35,441 nucleotides of DNA from Streptomyces turgidiscabies Car8 (GTDB lineage Bacteria; Actinomycetota; Actinomycetes; Streptomycetales; Streptomycetaceae). The notes below the pieces were generated by a model. It saw only the letters and a program-made list of their open reading frames with translations, was not told the DNA's origin and did no database searches. Position 1 is the first letter of the stretch. Every line of letters starts with the position of its first letter. Below, one piece after another: positions 7,795-15,567 of the stretch. The stretch spans positions 1-35,441 of the forward strand of contig NZ_AEJB01000684.1 of the NCBI RefSeq assembly GCF_000331005.1. Reading direction: 5' to 3'. Both the position numbers and the translations under genes were made by a program.

Positions 7795-9063
7795 ATGACC
7801 GACGAGGCGAACGTGCCTTCGGGGCGCGTGGTCGTCGTCGGCGCCTCCATGGCCGGTCTGCGCGCCGCCGAGCAGCTGCGCGCGGCCGGCTGGACCGGGG
7901 CGGTCACGGTCGTCGGCGACGAGCCGCACATGCCCTACAACCGTCCTCCGCTGTCCAAGGAGGTGCTGGCCGGCAGGGCATCCTTCGACTCCCTCGCCTT
8001 CACCCCGAAGGCGTCGACGGCGGACGTCGACTGGCGCCTCGGCACGAAGGCCGTCGCCGCCCGTCTCGACGAGCGCGCCGTAGACCTCGACGACGGCTCG
8101 ACCCTCCCGTACGACGGTCTGGTCGCCGCCACCGGAATGCGCCCCCGGCGCCTGCGCTGCCCCGGTCCGCGGGCCGGCCGCCACACCGTACGCACCCTCG
8201 CCGACGCCCAGGAACTGCGCGAAGAACTGACCCGGCCCGGAGTCAGGGTCGTCGTGGTCGGCGCCGGATTCATCGGCTGCGAGGTCGCCGCCACCGCCGT
8301 CGGACTCGGCGTCGCCGAGGTCACCGTCGTCGACCCGCTGCCCCTGCCCATGGTGGGACCCCTCGGTGAACTCCTCGCCCGCGCCCTGCTCCGGCGCCAC
8401 GAGGAACGCGGGGTGCGCTTCGCGCTCGGCACGTCGGTCGCCGGCTTCGAGGGAGACGACCGCGTCACCGGCGTCGTCCTCGGCGACGGTACGGTCCTGC
8501 CGGCCGACGTCGTCGTGGAGTCGGTCGGTTCCGTCGCCAACGTCGAGTGGCTGGACGGCAACGGGATCGACCTCGGCGACGGCGTGCTCACCGACGAACG
8601 GCTCAGGGTGGGCGGGCGCCCGGAGGTCGTCGCGGTCGGCGACGTGGCCCGCTTCCCCAACGCCCGCTACGACGGCGTACCCCGTCGCGTCGAGCACTGG
8701 TCGATCCCGACGGACACCGCGAAGCATGCGGCGAAGTCGTTGACCGCTCATCTTGCGGGCAGAGAAAGGGAGTTGGCGCCCTTCGCGCCGCTGCCCACCT
8801 TCTGGAGCGACCAGCACGACTTCCGGCTCCAGTCCTTCGGGGCGCCCGTGCTCGGCATCGACGACGTGCGGGTCCTGGACGGCGACCCGGCCGCCGACGT
8901 CCTCGTCGGCTACCACTCCGGTGACCGGCTCGTCGGCGTCGTCGCCCTCGGCGGACCCGCCACAGCCGCGAAAGCCGCCCGCTACCGCGCCGAACTGCTC
9001 AGGCAGCCCGCCCTGACCGTGACCGCGCAGTCCGACCTCATCGTGCAAGGAGCCTCCAAGTGA
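7795..9063 (+). CDS. NAD(P)H:ferredoxin reductase (FAD-dependent)
   Basis: A 422-residue flavoprotein of the putidaredoxin/rhodocoxin reductase type. The N-terminal FAD-binding motif is VVVVGASMAGLRAAE (12-26), the second dinucleotide-binding motif VVVVGAGFIGCEVA (152-165), and the closing FAD segment VVAVGDVA is followed by the characteristic EHWSIPTDTAKHAAKSL stretch. The C-terminal reductase domain (FWSDQHDFRLQSFG) is present. It starts one base after the ferredoxin stop and its TGA overlaps the next start by 4 bases, so translation is coupled. It completes the electron chain from NAD(P)H to ferredoxin to P450. Confidence 0.93.
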   Translation: MTDEANVPSGRVVVVGASMAGLRAAEQLRAAGWTGAVTVVGDEPHMPYNRPPLSKEVLAGRASFDSLAFTPKASTADVDWRLGTKAVAARLDERAVDLDDGSTLPYDGLVAATGMRPRRLRCPGPRAGRHTVRTLADAQELREELTRPGVRVVVVGAGFIGCEVAATAVGLGVAEVTVVDPLPLPMVGPLGELLARALLRRHEERGVRFALGTSVAGFEGDDRVTGVVLGDGTVLPADVVVESVGSVANVEWLDGNGIDLGDGVLTDERLRVGGRPEVVAVGDVARFPNARYDGVPRRVEHWSIPTDTAKHAAKSLTAHLAGRERELAPFAPLPTFWSDQHDFRLQSFGAPVLGIDDVRVLDGDPAADVLVGYHSGDRLVGVVALGGPATAAKAARYRAELLRQPALTVTAQSDLIVQGASK

Positions 9064-9872
9064 CCAGCCCCCGTGGGTTCTTCCACCCCAAGACGGCGAG
9101 CGGTGCCTCGTCGCTGATCCCCTCGCCGCCCTGGCGCTACTCGGGCGACCTGCTGACCGTCGAGTACCGCACGGATCCCGCACGGGTACGTGAACTGCTG
9201 CCCCAGCCGCTGGAGTTGGCCGACGAGGATCCCGGTGCGGTCGCCCTGATCTGGGCCGACTGGCAGTCGTGCTCGGCGTCCGGGGACGAGCTGCTGGATC
9301 CGGTACGGGGGCAGTACAAGGAGGCGTTCGCGGTCGTCCGCTGCAAGTACCGGGGCGAGACGTACTCGCGGTGCGTCTACATCTGGGTCGACAAGGACTT
9401 CGCGATCGCTCGAGGGCTGCACCAGGGGTATCCGAAGAAGTTCGGGTCGATCCACCAGACGCGTCCGCATCCGTACGGGCCCGCTCCGCGGATCGAGGCG
9501 GGGGCACGGTTCGGGGCGACGCTGGCGGCGGCCGACCGGAGGCTGGCGCAGGTGGTGGTGACGCTGCGGGAGCCTTCGGCGACGAACGGGTTCGTGAACG
9601 GGCATCCCATGGCTCACCATCGCTGGTTGCCGTCCATCGAGAGCGGTAAGGGGCTGGCGTTGGACGAGTTGGTCGAGTCCGGGGCGGCGTCTTTCGAAGG
9701 TGGGCAGGCATGGGTGGGGGAGGCGTCGTTGGAGTTGTTCGACGCGCCTACGGAGGAACTGGCCCGGCTGGAGATTCGTGAGCCTATTGCCGCGTATTAC
9801 CGGCAGGTTGGCGTGGTCTGGGACGGCGGGCGGCTTCTCGAGTCGGGGACGTCCGGAGTGGCTGCTGGGTGA
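9060..9872 (+). CDS. Acetoacetate decarboxylase-family enzyme
   Basis: A 270-residue protein with the acetoacetate decarboxylase fold. The GYPKKFGS segment (123-130) holds the pair Lys126-Lys127, matching the Schiff-base lysine and its neighbour in the clostridial enzyme. Upstream, the YKEAFAVVRCKYRGETYSRC run also fits the family. Proven family members include true decarboxylases and others that do aldol/dehydration chemistry with pyruvate, so decarboxylation should not be assumed. The GTG start overlaps the reductase stop (GTGA), with AAGGAG upstream. Its place between the P450 redox genes and the ring-cleavage genes suggests it acts on an oxo-acid intermediate of the same pathway. Confidence 0.8.
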   Translation: MTSPRGFFHPKTASGASSLIPSPPWRYSGDLLTVEYRTDPARVRELLPQPLELADEDPGAVALIWADWQSCSASGDELLDPVRGQYKEAFAVVRCKYRGETYSRCVYIWVDKDFAIARGLHQGYPKKFGSIHQTRPHPYGPAPRIEAGARFGATLAAADRRLAQVVVTLREPSATNGFVNGHPMAHHRWLPSIESGKGLALDELVESGAASFEGGQAWVGEASLELFDAPTEELARLEIREPIAAYYRQVGVVWDGGRLLESGTSGVAAG

Positions 9873-9891
9873 GGTCCGGGGGTGGGTGCGG

Positions 9892-9930
9892 GTGCGTCGT
9901 GGCTTGTCGCGCAGTTCCCCGCGCCCCTAG
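9892..9930 (+). repeat. Streptomyces-type GC-rich intergenic repeat, copy 1
   Basis: The gap between the decarboxylase-like and dehydrogenase genes contains TCGCGCAGTTCCCCGCGCCC within a longer segment, a sequence I recognise as widespread between Streptomyces genes. A reverse-complement copy lies at 17876-17909. It may affect read-through between the two halves of the operon. Confidence 0.6.
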
Positions 9931-9975
9931 AGGCAGGTCAGATTGCCCCAACTTCGTTCAATAGGAGCCCTTCTC

Positions 9976-11442
9976 ATGGCTGACAAAATCATCGTCGCCG
10001 GAGTTTCTGTCGATACCCGGCACTGGATCGGTGGCGAACGCGTAGGGTCCGCCACTACCTTCACCGACAACTCGCCCATCGATGGCCGCGTCCTCGGGGA
10101 GATCGCTCGCGGTGGGCCCGTCGAGGCCTCCGCGGCCGTCGCCGCGGCCAAGGCGGCCTTTCCTGCGTGGGCCTCGACCTCCCGCGCCGAGCGGGCCCGT
10201 ATCCTGCACGCCGTCGCCGACGGTGTCGAGAAGCGGATCGAAGAGCTGGCCATCGTCGAGACCAACGACAACGGCGCCCTCCTCCGCTCGCACCGCCGGG
10301 GGGTGATGCCCCGGGTCGCGCACAACTTCCGTTTCTTCGCGGACTGGTTGCTGACACTGGACCACGAGGACTTCGAGACCCGGGGACACACGAACCATGT
10401 CTCGTGGGACCCGGCAGGCCCGAGCGTCCTGATCACCCCGTGGAACGCCCCCCTGATGCTGGCCACCTGGAAGGTCGCCCCGGCGCTCGCCGCCGGCAAC
10501 ACGGTGATCCTCAAGCCGGCAGAGTGGTCACCGCTCACCGCGTCGCTGCTCGCGGACATCGCCGCCGAGGCGGGGCTGCCCGCCGGGGTGCTGAACGTCG
10601 TCCAGGGCTACGGCTCCGAGATCGGCGACGCGCTCACCTCGCATCCGGACGTACGCCGGATCAGCTTCACCGGATCCGTGCCGACCGCCAAGCACATCGC
10701 CGCCTCCGCCGCCGCGAACCTCACCCCGCTCAGCCTCGAACTCGGCGGCAAGTCACCGCTGTTGGTGTTCGCCGACGCCGATCTGGAACTCGCCGTCGAC
10801 CTCGCGGTGGAGCAGTACGACAACGCCGGGCAGGTCTGTCTGGCCGCGACCCGCATCCTGGTCGAGGAGTCGATCGCCGACGAGTTCACCCGACGCTTCG
10901 TCGACAGGGCGACACAGCTGACGCAGGGCGACCCGCGCGACGAGGCCACCGATCTCGGCCCCAACATCCACCTCCGCCAGCTGGAGAAGATCGACGGGTT
11001 CGTGCAGCGGGCCCTCGCCGACGGGGCACGGGCCGTCATCGGCGGGCACCGCACCGAGGGGGGCGGGCAGTACTACGCGCCCACCCTGCTCACCGACGTC
11101 GCCCAGGACTCGGAGATCGTCCAGGAAGAGGTCTTCGGGCCGGTCCTGACCCTCCAGACCTTCGCCGACGAGGACGAGGCGGTCCGGCTGGCCAACGACA
11201 CCCGGTTCGGCCTCGCCGCCACCCTCGCCACCGGCGACCCCGAACGTGCCGAACGCGTCACCGCACGGCTCGTCGCGGGCACGATCTGGGTCAACTGCTT
11301 CTTCGTACGCGACCTCCAGGCGCCCTTCGGCGGCTCCCGTCTCTCCGGGGTCGGGCGCGAGGGCGGTACCTGGAGCTTCGACTTCTACTGCGACCTCAAG
11401 AACACCGTCACCGCGCCGAACGGATGGAACAACCATGGGTGA
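9976..11442 (+). CDS. Aldehyde dehydrogenase, probably for a ring-cleavage semialdehyde
   Basis: A 488-residue NAD(P)-dependent aldehyde dehydrogenase. Key residues: Asn157 in PWNAP, Lys180 in ILKPAEWSP, general base Glu255 in LELGGKSP and nucleophile Cys288 in AGQVCLAA. The start is ATG 9976, with AGGAG (9963-9967) 8 bases upstream; an upstream ATG at 9943 lacks a ribosome site. The last 8 bases overlap the next gene, the extradiol dioxygenase, so the likely substrate is the semialdehyde made by that enzyme, as in HpaE/HpcC of homoprotocatechuate breakdown. The sequence alone does not prove the substrate. Confidence 0.9.
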   Translation: MADKIIVAGVSVDTRHWIGGERVGSATTFTDNSPIDGRVLGEIARGGPVEASAAVAAAKAAFPAWASTSRAERARILHAVADGVEKRIEELAIVETNDNGALLRSHRRGVMPRVAHNFRFFADWLLTLDHEDFETRGHTNHVSWDPAGPSVLITPWNAPLMLATWKVAPALAAGNTVILKPAEWSPLTASLLADIAAEAGLPAGVLNVVQGYGSEIGDALTSHPDVRRISFTGSVPTAKHIAASAAANLTPLSLELGGKSPLLVFADADLELAVDLAVEQYDNAGQVCLAATRILVEESIADEFTRRFVDRATQLTQGDPRDEATDLGPNIHLRQLEKIDGFVQRALADGARAVIGGHRTEGGGQYYAPTLLTDVAQDSEIVQEEVFGPVLTLQTFADEDEAVRLANDTRFGLAATLATGDPERAERVTARLVAGTIWVNCFFVRDLQAPFGGSRLSGVGREGGTWSFDFYCDLKNTVTAPNGWNNHG

Positions 11443-12355
11443 GATCGTCGGGGCGGGTCTGCTCGCCCACGTGCCCACCATCGTGCTGCCCGAGGCCGAC
11501 CGGCTGGAACTGAACGAGGGCAGGGAGATCACCCTCGTCACCGGCCTGCGGCAGCTCCGCCGGGAGGTCTTCGAGAGGGATGCCGCCAACGAGTACGACA
11601 CTGTCGTGGTCCTCGACTCGCACTGGGCCACAACCGTCGAGTTCGTCGTCGGCGCCCAGCAGCGCCGGGCCGGTCTCTTCACCTCCGAGGAGCTGCCGCG
11701 CGGTATGTGCCGGATGCCGTACGACTATCCGGGCGACCCCGAACTCGCTCACAACATCGCTCAGTTCGCCGACAAGCACGGCACGTGGATCACCCCGATC
11801 GACGACGACCACCTGCCGGTGTACTACGCCACGATCAATCTGTGGAAGTTCCTCGGCGAGGGCCTGCCCGACAAGCGGTGGGTGACCATCGGGGTCTGCC
11901 AGACCGGTGACATGGAGGACCATCTGCGTCTCGGGCGGGCGCTGGCCGACGGTATCGCCGCCACCCCGGGGCGCCGGGTCCTCGTCATCGCCTCCGGTGC
12001 CCTCTCGCACACCTTCTGGCCGCTGCGCCAGATCCGCGACCACGAATCCAGCGACCCGGCGCACATCTTCACCCCGGAGGCCCGCGCCGCCGACGAGGAG
12101 CGCATCGCCTGGTTCAAGGAGGGCCGGCACGACCAGGTCCTCGACACCATGGACGAGTTCTGGAAGTTCAAGCCCGAGGCGAAGTTCTTCCACTACCTGA
12201 TGCTGGCCGGCGCCCTCGGTGAGCAGGCCTGCACCGCACCCGCCCGCCAGTACGGCGAGTACGAGAACTCCGTCGGCACCGGCCAGGTCCACCTGTGGTT
12301 CGACCGCCCCGCCGCCGGCTGGACCGCCCCCCGAACCCCCGTACAGGAGCCCTGA
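11435..12355 (+). CDS. Class III extradiol dioxygenase, homoprotocatechuate 2,3-dioxygenase-like
   Basis: A 306-residue LigB-superfamily enzyme that opens catechol rings next to the two hydroxyls with a non-haem metal. It resembles 3,4-dihydroxyphenylacetate 2,3-dioxygenase HpcB/HpaD: HVP with likely metal ligand His12, the DSHW motif with His63, LFTSEELP (81-88), IASGALSH (185-192) with His192, MLAGALG, and the closing GTGQV. It is slightly longer than the enterobacterial enzyme (about 283 residues). It overlaps the dehydrogenase by 8 bases and is followed by a FAH-family gene, giving the order expected for a meta-cleavage block. The catechol substrate is inferred, not shown. Confidence 0.88.
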   Translation: MGEIVGAGLLAHVPTIVLPEADRLELNEGREITLVTGLRQLRREVFERDAANEYDTVVVLDSHWATTVEFVVGAQQRRAGLFTSEELPRGMCRMPYDYPGDPELAHNIAQFADKHGTWITPIDDDHLPVYYATINLWKFLGEGLPDKRWVTIGVCQTGDMEDHLRLGRALADGIAATPGRRVLVIASGALSHTFWPLRQIRDHESSDPAHIFTPEARAADEERIAWFKEGRHDQVLDTMDEFWKFKPEAKFFHYLMLAGALGEQACTAPARQYGEYENSVGTGQVHLWFDRPAAGWTAPRTPVQEP

Positions 12356-12356
12356 C

Positions 12357-13202
12357 ATGCCCGAATACCGCCGCATCCTCCTCGACGGCGCCACCGTCCA
12401 GGTCACCGTCGACGGTGACGAACTCGTCGCCGGGGACGGCCGCCGGGTCAAGACGGAGGACGCGCACCACCTGCCTCCCGTCGTGCCGTCCAAGGTCGTC
12501 GCCGTTCATCTCAACCACCGCAGCCGGGTCGACGAGTTCCAGATACAGCTGACCTCCACCCCCACCTACTTCCACAAGCCGACCTCCTCCCTCAACTCCC
12601 ACCGGGGCGCGGTCGTCCGTCCCGAGGGCTGCAAGTGGCTCAACTACGAGGGCGAGGTCGCCATCGTCATCGGGAGGACCGCGCGCAACATCTCGCAGGC
12701 CGAGGCGGGCGACTACATCGCCGGATACACCGTCGCCAACGACTACGGCCTGCACGACTTCCGTGACACCGACGCCGGTTCGATGCTCCGCGTCAAGGGC
12801 TCCGACACGCTGTGCCCGCTCGGCCCCGGCCTGGTCACCGACTGGGACTTCCACGGCAAGTACCTGCGCACGTACGTCAACGGCGAGGTCGTGCAGGACG
12901 GTTCGACGGACGAGATGGAGTGGGACATGCACTACCTCGTGGCCGACATCGCCCGCACCATCACCCTCTGTCCGGGCGATGTCCTGCTCTCCGGTACGCC
13001 CGCCAACTCCCGGCCCGTCCAGCCCGGGGACGTCGTCGAGGTCGAGGTCGAGGGCCTCGGACGGCTGACGAACCACATCGTCACCGGGCCGACCCCGATC
13101 CGGACCGACGTCGGCGCGCAGCCCACCGAGTCCGAGGAGGTGCTGTCCACCGCGCTCGGCGGCGACTGGGAGTTCCGCGGTATCCGGGTGCCACGGCGTT
13201 GA
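12357..13202 (+). CDS. Fumarylacetoacetate hydrolase-family enzyme (HpcE-like decarboxylase/isomerase or hydrolase)
   Basis: A 281-residue FAH-fold enzyme. The metal site is visible as Glu98 and Glu100 in NYEGEVAIVIG and Asp129 in GYTVANDYGLHDFR; the core ends with PGDVLLSGTPANSRPVQPGD. Members split C-C bonds or decarboxylate/isomerise meta-cleavage products. Next to a homoprotocatechuate-type dioxygenase the best guess is the HpaG/HpcE step (OPET decarboxylase and HHDD isomerase), although those are often duplicated domains and this gene has one. It starts one base after the dioxygenase stop, with AGGAG (12345-12349) 7 bases upstream. Confidence 0.85.
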   Translation: MPEYRRILLDGATVQVTVDGDELVAGDGRRVKTEDAHHLPPVVPSKVVAVHLNHRSRVDEFQIQLTSTPTYFHKPTSSLNSHRGAVVRPEGCKWLNYEGEVAIVIGRTARNISQAEAGDYIAGYTVANDYGLHDFRDTDAGSMLRVKGSDTLCPLGPGLVTDWDFHGKYLRTYVNGEVVQDGSTDEMEWDMHYLVADIARTITLCPGDVLLSGTPANSRPVQPGDVVEVEVEGLGRLTNHIVTGPTPIRTDVGAQPTESEEVLSTALGGDWEFRGIRVPRR

Positions 13203-13228
13203 CCATGGTCACGGGTAGGGTCACGGGC

Positions 13229-13837
13229 ATGACCGAGCCCGCCGCCCCGCGCCGACCCCGCAAGCGCGTGACCTACGGAGCCGGCCGCGAGGCACTGCTG
13301 AACGCCGCCGTACGCGTGGTGGCCCGCGGCGGGCTCCGCAAGCTCACGTACCGGGCGGTCGCCGAGGAGGCGGGGGTCACCCACGGGCTCGTCGTGCACC
13401 ACTTCGGTTCGCGCGACGCGCTGATCGAGGAGGCCCTCACTCACGCCATCCGCTCCTCCCTGACCAGCAGCGACCTCGAAACCGGTACGGGCAGCGTCGC
13501 GGACTTCTCGGCGGGGCTGACGGAGATGGTGGAGAGCGGCCCCGACCTCCAGGCCTTCCAGTACGAACTGCTGCTGGAGTCCCGCCGCAGGCCCGAGCTG
13601 CTCACCCACCTGCGTGCCCTGTACGACGACGAGTACTTCGAGGCGACCCGGCGCGAGCTGGCCCAGCTGCTGCCCGGCCCGGTCGGCGAGGGACTCTCCC
13701 GCATGGTCTTCGCCACGCTGGAGGGCCTGGTCCTGCACCAGCTCGTGTTCGGCGAGCGCGAGATCATCGAGGAAGCCCTCGACGAGCTGCGGGGCGTCCT
13801 GCGTCTCCTGGCCGCCGACCGCAGCGGCGAGGCCTGA
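13229..13837 (+). CDS. TetR-family regulator, likely repressor of the catabolic cluster
   Basis: A 202-residue protein with the DNA-binding helices at residues 20-66 (LLNAAVRVVARGGLRKLTYR, then HGLVVHHFGSRDALIEEAL). The start is ATG 13229, with GGTAGGG 8 bases upstream; an earlier ATG at 13205 has no ribosome site. It is the last gene of the ferredoxin operon (26-base gap) and is followed by the permease, whose promoter carries the GTTTGGCCTGAAAC motif. Position makes it the simplest candidate to bind that motif at the ligase, ferredoxin and permease promoters, with a pathway amine or intermediate as inducer. This is an inference. Confidence 0.9.
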   Translation: MTEPAAPRRPRKRVTYGAGREALLNAAVRVVARGGLRKLTYRAVAEEAGVTHGLVVHHFGSRDALIEEALTHAIRSSLTSSDLETGTGSVADFSAGLTEMVESGPDLQAFQYELLLESRRRPELLTHLRALYDDEYFEATRRELAQLLPGPVGEGLSRMVFATLEGLVLHQLVFGEREIIEEALDELRGVLRLLAADRSGEA

Positions 13838-13953
13838 GTCGTTTCCGGCTGATCACAGCCGTGCGAACACATCGCGCAAATCCCTTCGGCGTCGGAATCG
13901 CCGTGCCAAACCCCTTGCCAAACGGATAGTTCCACCCCACCATGAGGCAACTC

Positions 13954-13967
13954 GTTTGGCCTGAAAC
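13954..13967 (+). promoter_or_regulatory. Candidate operator upstream of the permease
   Basis: GTTTGGCCTGAAAC is the reverse complement of GTTTCAGGCCAAAC, one base different from the site at 7364. It lies 33 bases before the permease start. Two further half-site-like GCCAAAC occurrences (about 13904-13910 and 13917-13923) lie just upstream. No convincing -35 is seen. The 162-base gap between the regulator and permease holds nothing else I can identify. Confidence 0.6.
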
Positions 13968-13999
13968 GATTACCCCTCTTCCCCTGGCAGGTGATCCGA

Positions 14000-15460
14000 G
14001 TGGACAGTCAGACGGTCTCCCCAGAGCAGACCGCGCGGGACGCATCCACCGCAGGCAAGCTCAAGCCCAACGCCCTCGGCGTGCTGGGCATCCTCTTCCT
14101 CGTCCTGTCCGCCCAGGCGCCGCTCACCGGCATCGCCGGGTCGGTCCCCATCTCCGTCGCGATCGGCAACGGTCCCGGCACCGCAGGCGCCTACGTACTG
14201 GTCGGCGTGGTCACACTGCTCTTCGCCGTCGGCTTCGTCACCATGGGCCGGCACGTCATCGACGCGGGCGCCTTCTACACGTACATCGGCAAAGGCCTCG
14301 GGCGGACCGCCGGCGCCGGCAGCGCGGGCGTCGCGCTCTTCGCGTACTGCGCGATCCAGGCCGCCATGTACGGGCTGTACGGAGCCATCGTGGGCGGCCT
14401 GGTCAGCACGCACACGGGTCTCGACCTGCCGTGGTGGGCGTGGTCACTGGCCACGATGGCCCTCGTGCAGCTGCTGGGCGCCACCGGCATCGACATGGGC
14501 GCCAAACTGCTGGCGGTGTTCGTCCTCGCGGAGTTCAGCATCCTGCTGGTCTTCAGCCTGGTCACCCTCTTCAAGGGCGGCGGTCCCGAGGGCCTCGGAA
14601 TCTCGGAGACCTTCTCGGTGAGCGCCGTGACGCAGGGCGCGCCGGGCGTGGCCGTGATGTTCGCCCTGGCGTCGATGTTCGGCTTCGAGGCCACCGCGAT
14701 CTACGGCGAGGAGGCGCGCGAGCCGAAGAAGACCGTCCCGCGGGCCACCTACCTGGCGATCGTCGTGGTCGTCAGCTTCTTCGCCCTGACCTCCTGGATG
14801 CTGGTCTCCGCGCACGGCGCCTCCAAGGCCGTCGGGGCGGCGGGGCAGGCGCTGGAGAGCGGGGACTCGACGGCGTTCGTCTTCGCGCCGATCGCCGCCC
14901 AGTTCGGCAACTGGGTCAACGACGTCCTGCCCGTCCTGCTGGCCACCTCCCTCTTCGCCGGCCTTCTCACCTTCCACAACTCGGCCAACCGCTACCTGTT
15001 CTCGCTGGGCCGCGACGGACTGCTCCCCGCCCGGCTCTGCACGCTCAACAACCGCCGTTCGCCCTGGGTGGCCGGCTGCGTCCAGACGGCCGTCGCGGTG
15101 GCCCTGGTGGTCCCCTTCGCCCTCGCCGGCAAGGACCCCGTGCTGACGCTCTTCTCCTGGTTCAGCGGGGTCGCCGTCCTCGGGATGATGCTCCTGTACC
15201 TGCTGACCTCGGTGTCCGTGGTCGTCTTCTTCCGCCGCGAGCGCCTCGACACGCGCCTGTGGAACACCCTGATCGCCCCCGCCCTGGCCACGGTCGCCGT
15301 CGCGGGTGCCGTCTGGCTGATCCTCGACAACTTCACCACCCTCATCGGCGGCGACAGTGAAACCGCCCTGTGGCTGGAGCTGACCGTCCCGGCCGTCATG
15401 GCCCTGGGGCTTGTCGCCGCCCGGCTGACCCGACCGCGCGTACCGGCCGCCGACGCCTGA
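14000..15460 (+). CDS. APC-family amino acid/amine permease
   Basis: A 486-residue integral membrane protein with about 12 hydrophobic segments. The first helix carries the family substrate-site signature LSAQAPLTGIAGSVP (about 37-51), and the GFEATAIYGEEAREPKKTVPRAT stretch after helix 6 marks the APC amino acid transporter family. The start is GTG 14000, with AGGTGA 5 bases upstream; GTG 13991 is an alternative 3 codons earlier. Neighbouring PuuC- and PuuD-like genes suggest it imports an amine or amino acid for gamma-glutamylation, as PuuP does for putrescine. Its own operator-bearing promoter makes it part of the candidate regulon. Confidence 0.88.
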   Translation: MDSQTVSPEQTARDASTAGKLKPNALGVLGILFLVLSAQAPLTGIAGSVPISVAIGNGPGTAGAYVLVGVVTLLFAVGFVTMGRHVIDAGAFYTYIGKGLGRTAGAGSAGVALFAYCAIQAAMYGLYGAIVGGLVSTHTGLDLPWWAWSLATMALVQLLGATGIDMGAKLLAVFVLAEFSILLVFSLVTLFKGGGPEGLGISETFSVSAVTQGAPGVAVMFALASMFGFEATAIYGEEAREPKKTVPRATYLAIVVVVSFFALTSWMLVSAHGASKAVGAAGQALESGDSTAFVFAPIAAQFGNWVNDVLPVLLATSLFAGLLTFHNSANRYLFSLGRDGLLPARLCTLNNRRSPWVAGCVQTAVAVALVVPFALAGKDPVLTLFSWFSGVAVLGMMLLYLLTSVSVVVFFRRERLDTRLWNTLIAPALATVAVAGAVWLILDNFTTLIGGDSETALWLELTVPAVMALGLVAARLTRPRVPAADA

Positions 15461-15469
15461 CCCGGCCGC

Positions 15470-15513
15470 CCACCTGCCTCCGGAGCGGCATCCACCGCAC
15501 CGGAGGCAGGTGG
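15470..15513 (+). terminator. Strong hairpin between the permease and the PuuC-like gene
   Basis: A perfect 14-bp inverted repeat, CCACCTGCCTCCGG (15470-15483) and CCGGAGGCAGGTGG (15500-15513), has a 16-base loop and starts 10 bases after the permease stop. There is no T run, which is common for Streptomyces terminators. It could end or partly attenuate transcription before the downstream dehydrogenase gene (start 15568), for which I see no separate promoter. Confidence 0.6.
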
Positions 15514-15567
15514 ACGCGTTCCCGACCCTGACCAATCCCCGCTCACCCACCTGTTCTGGAGGCCCGC

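Noticed and set aside
7423..9711. Long antisense open frame over the ferredoxin, reductase and decarboxylase-like genes (762 codons)
   Set aside because: It crosses three well-supported genes and a promoter region, and its sequence is low-complexity Arg/Pro/Gly-rich.
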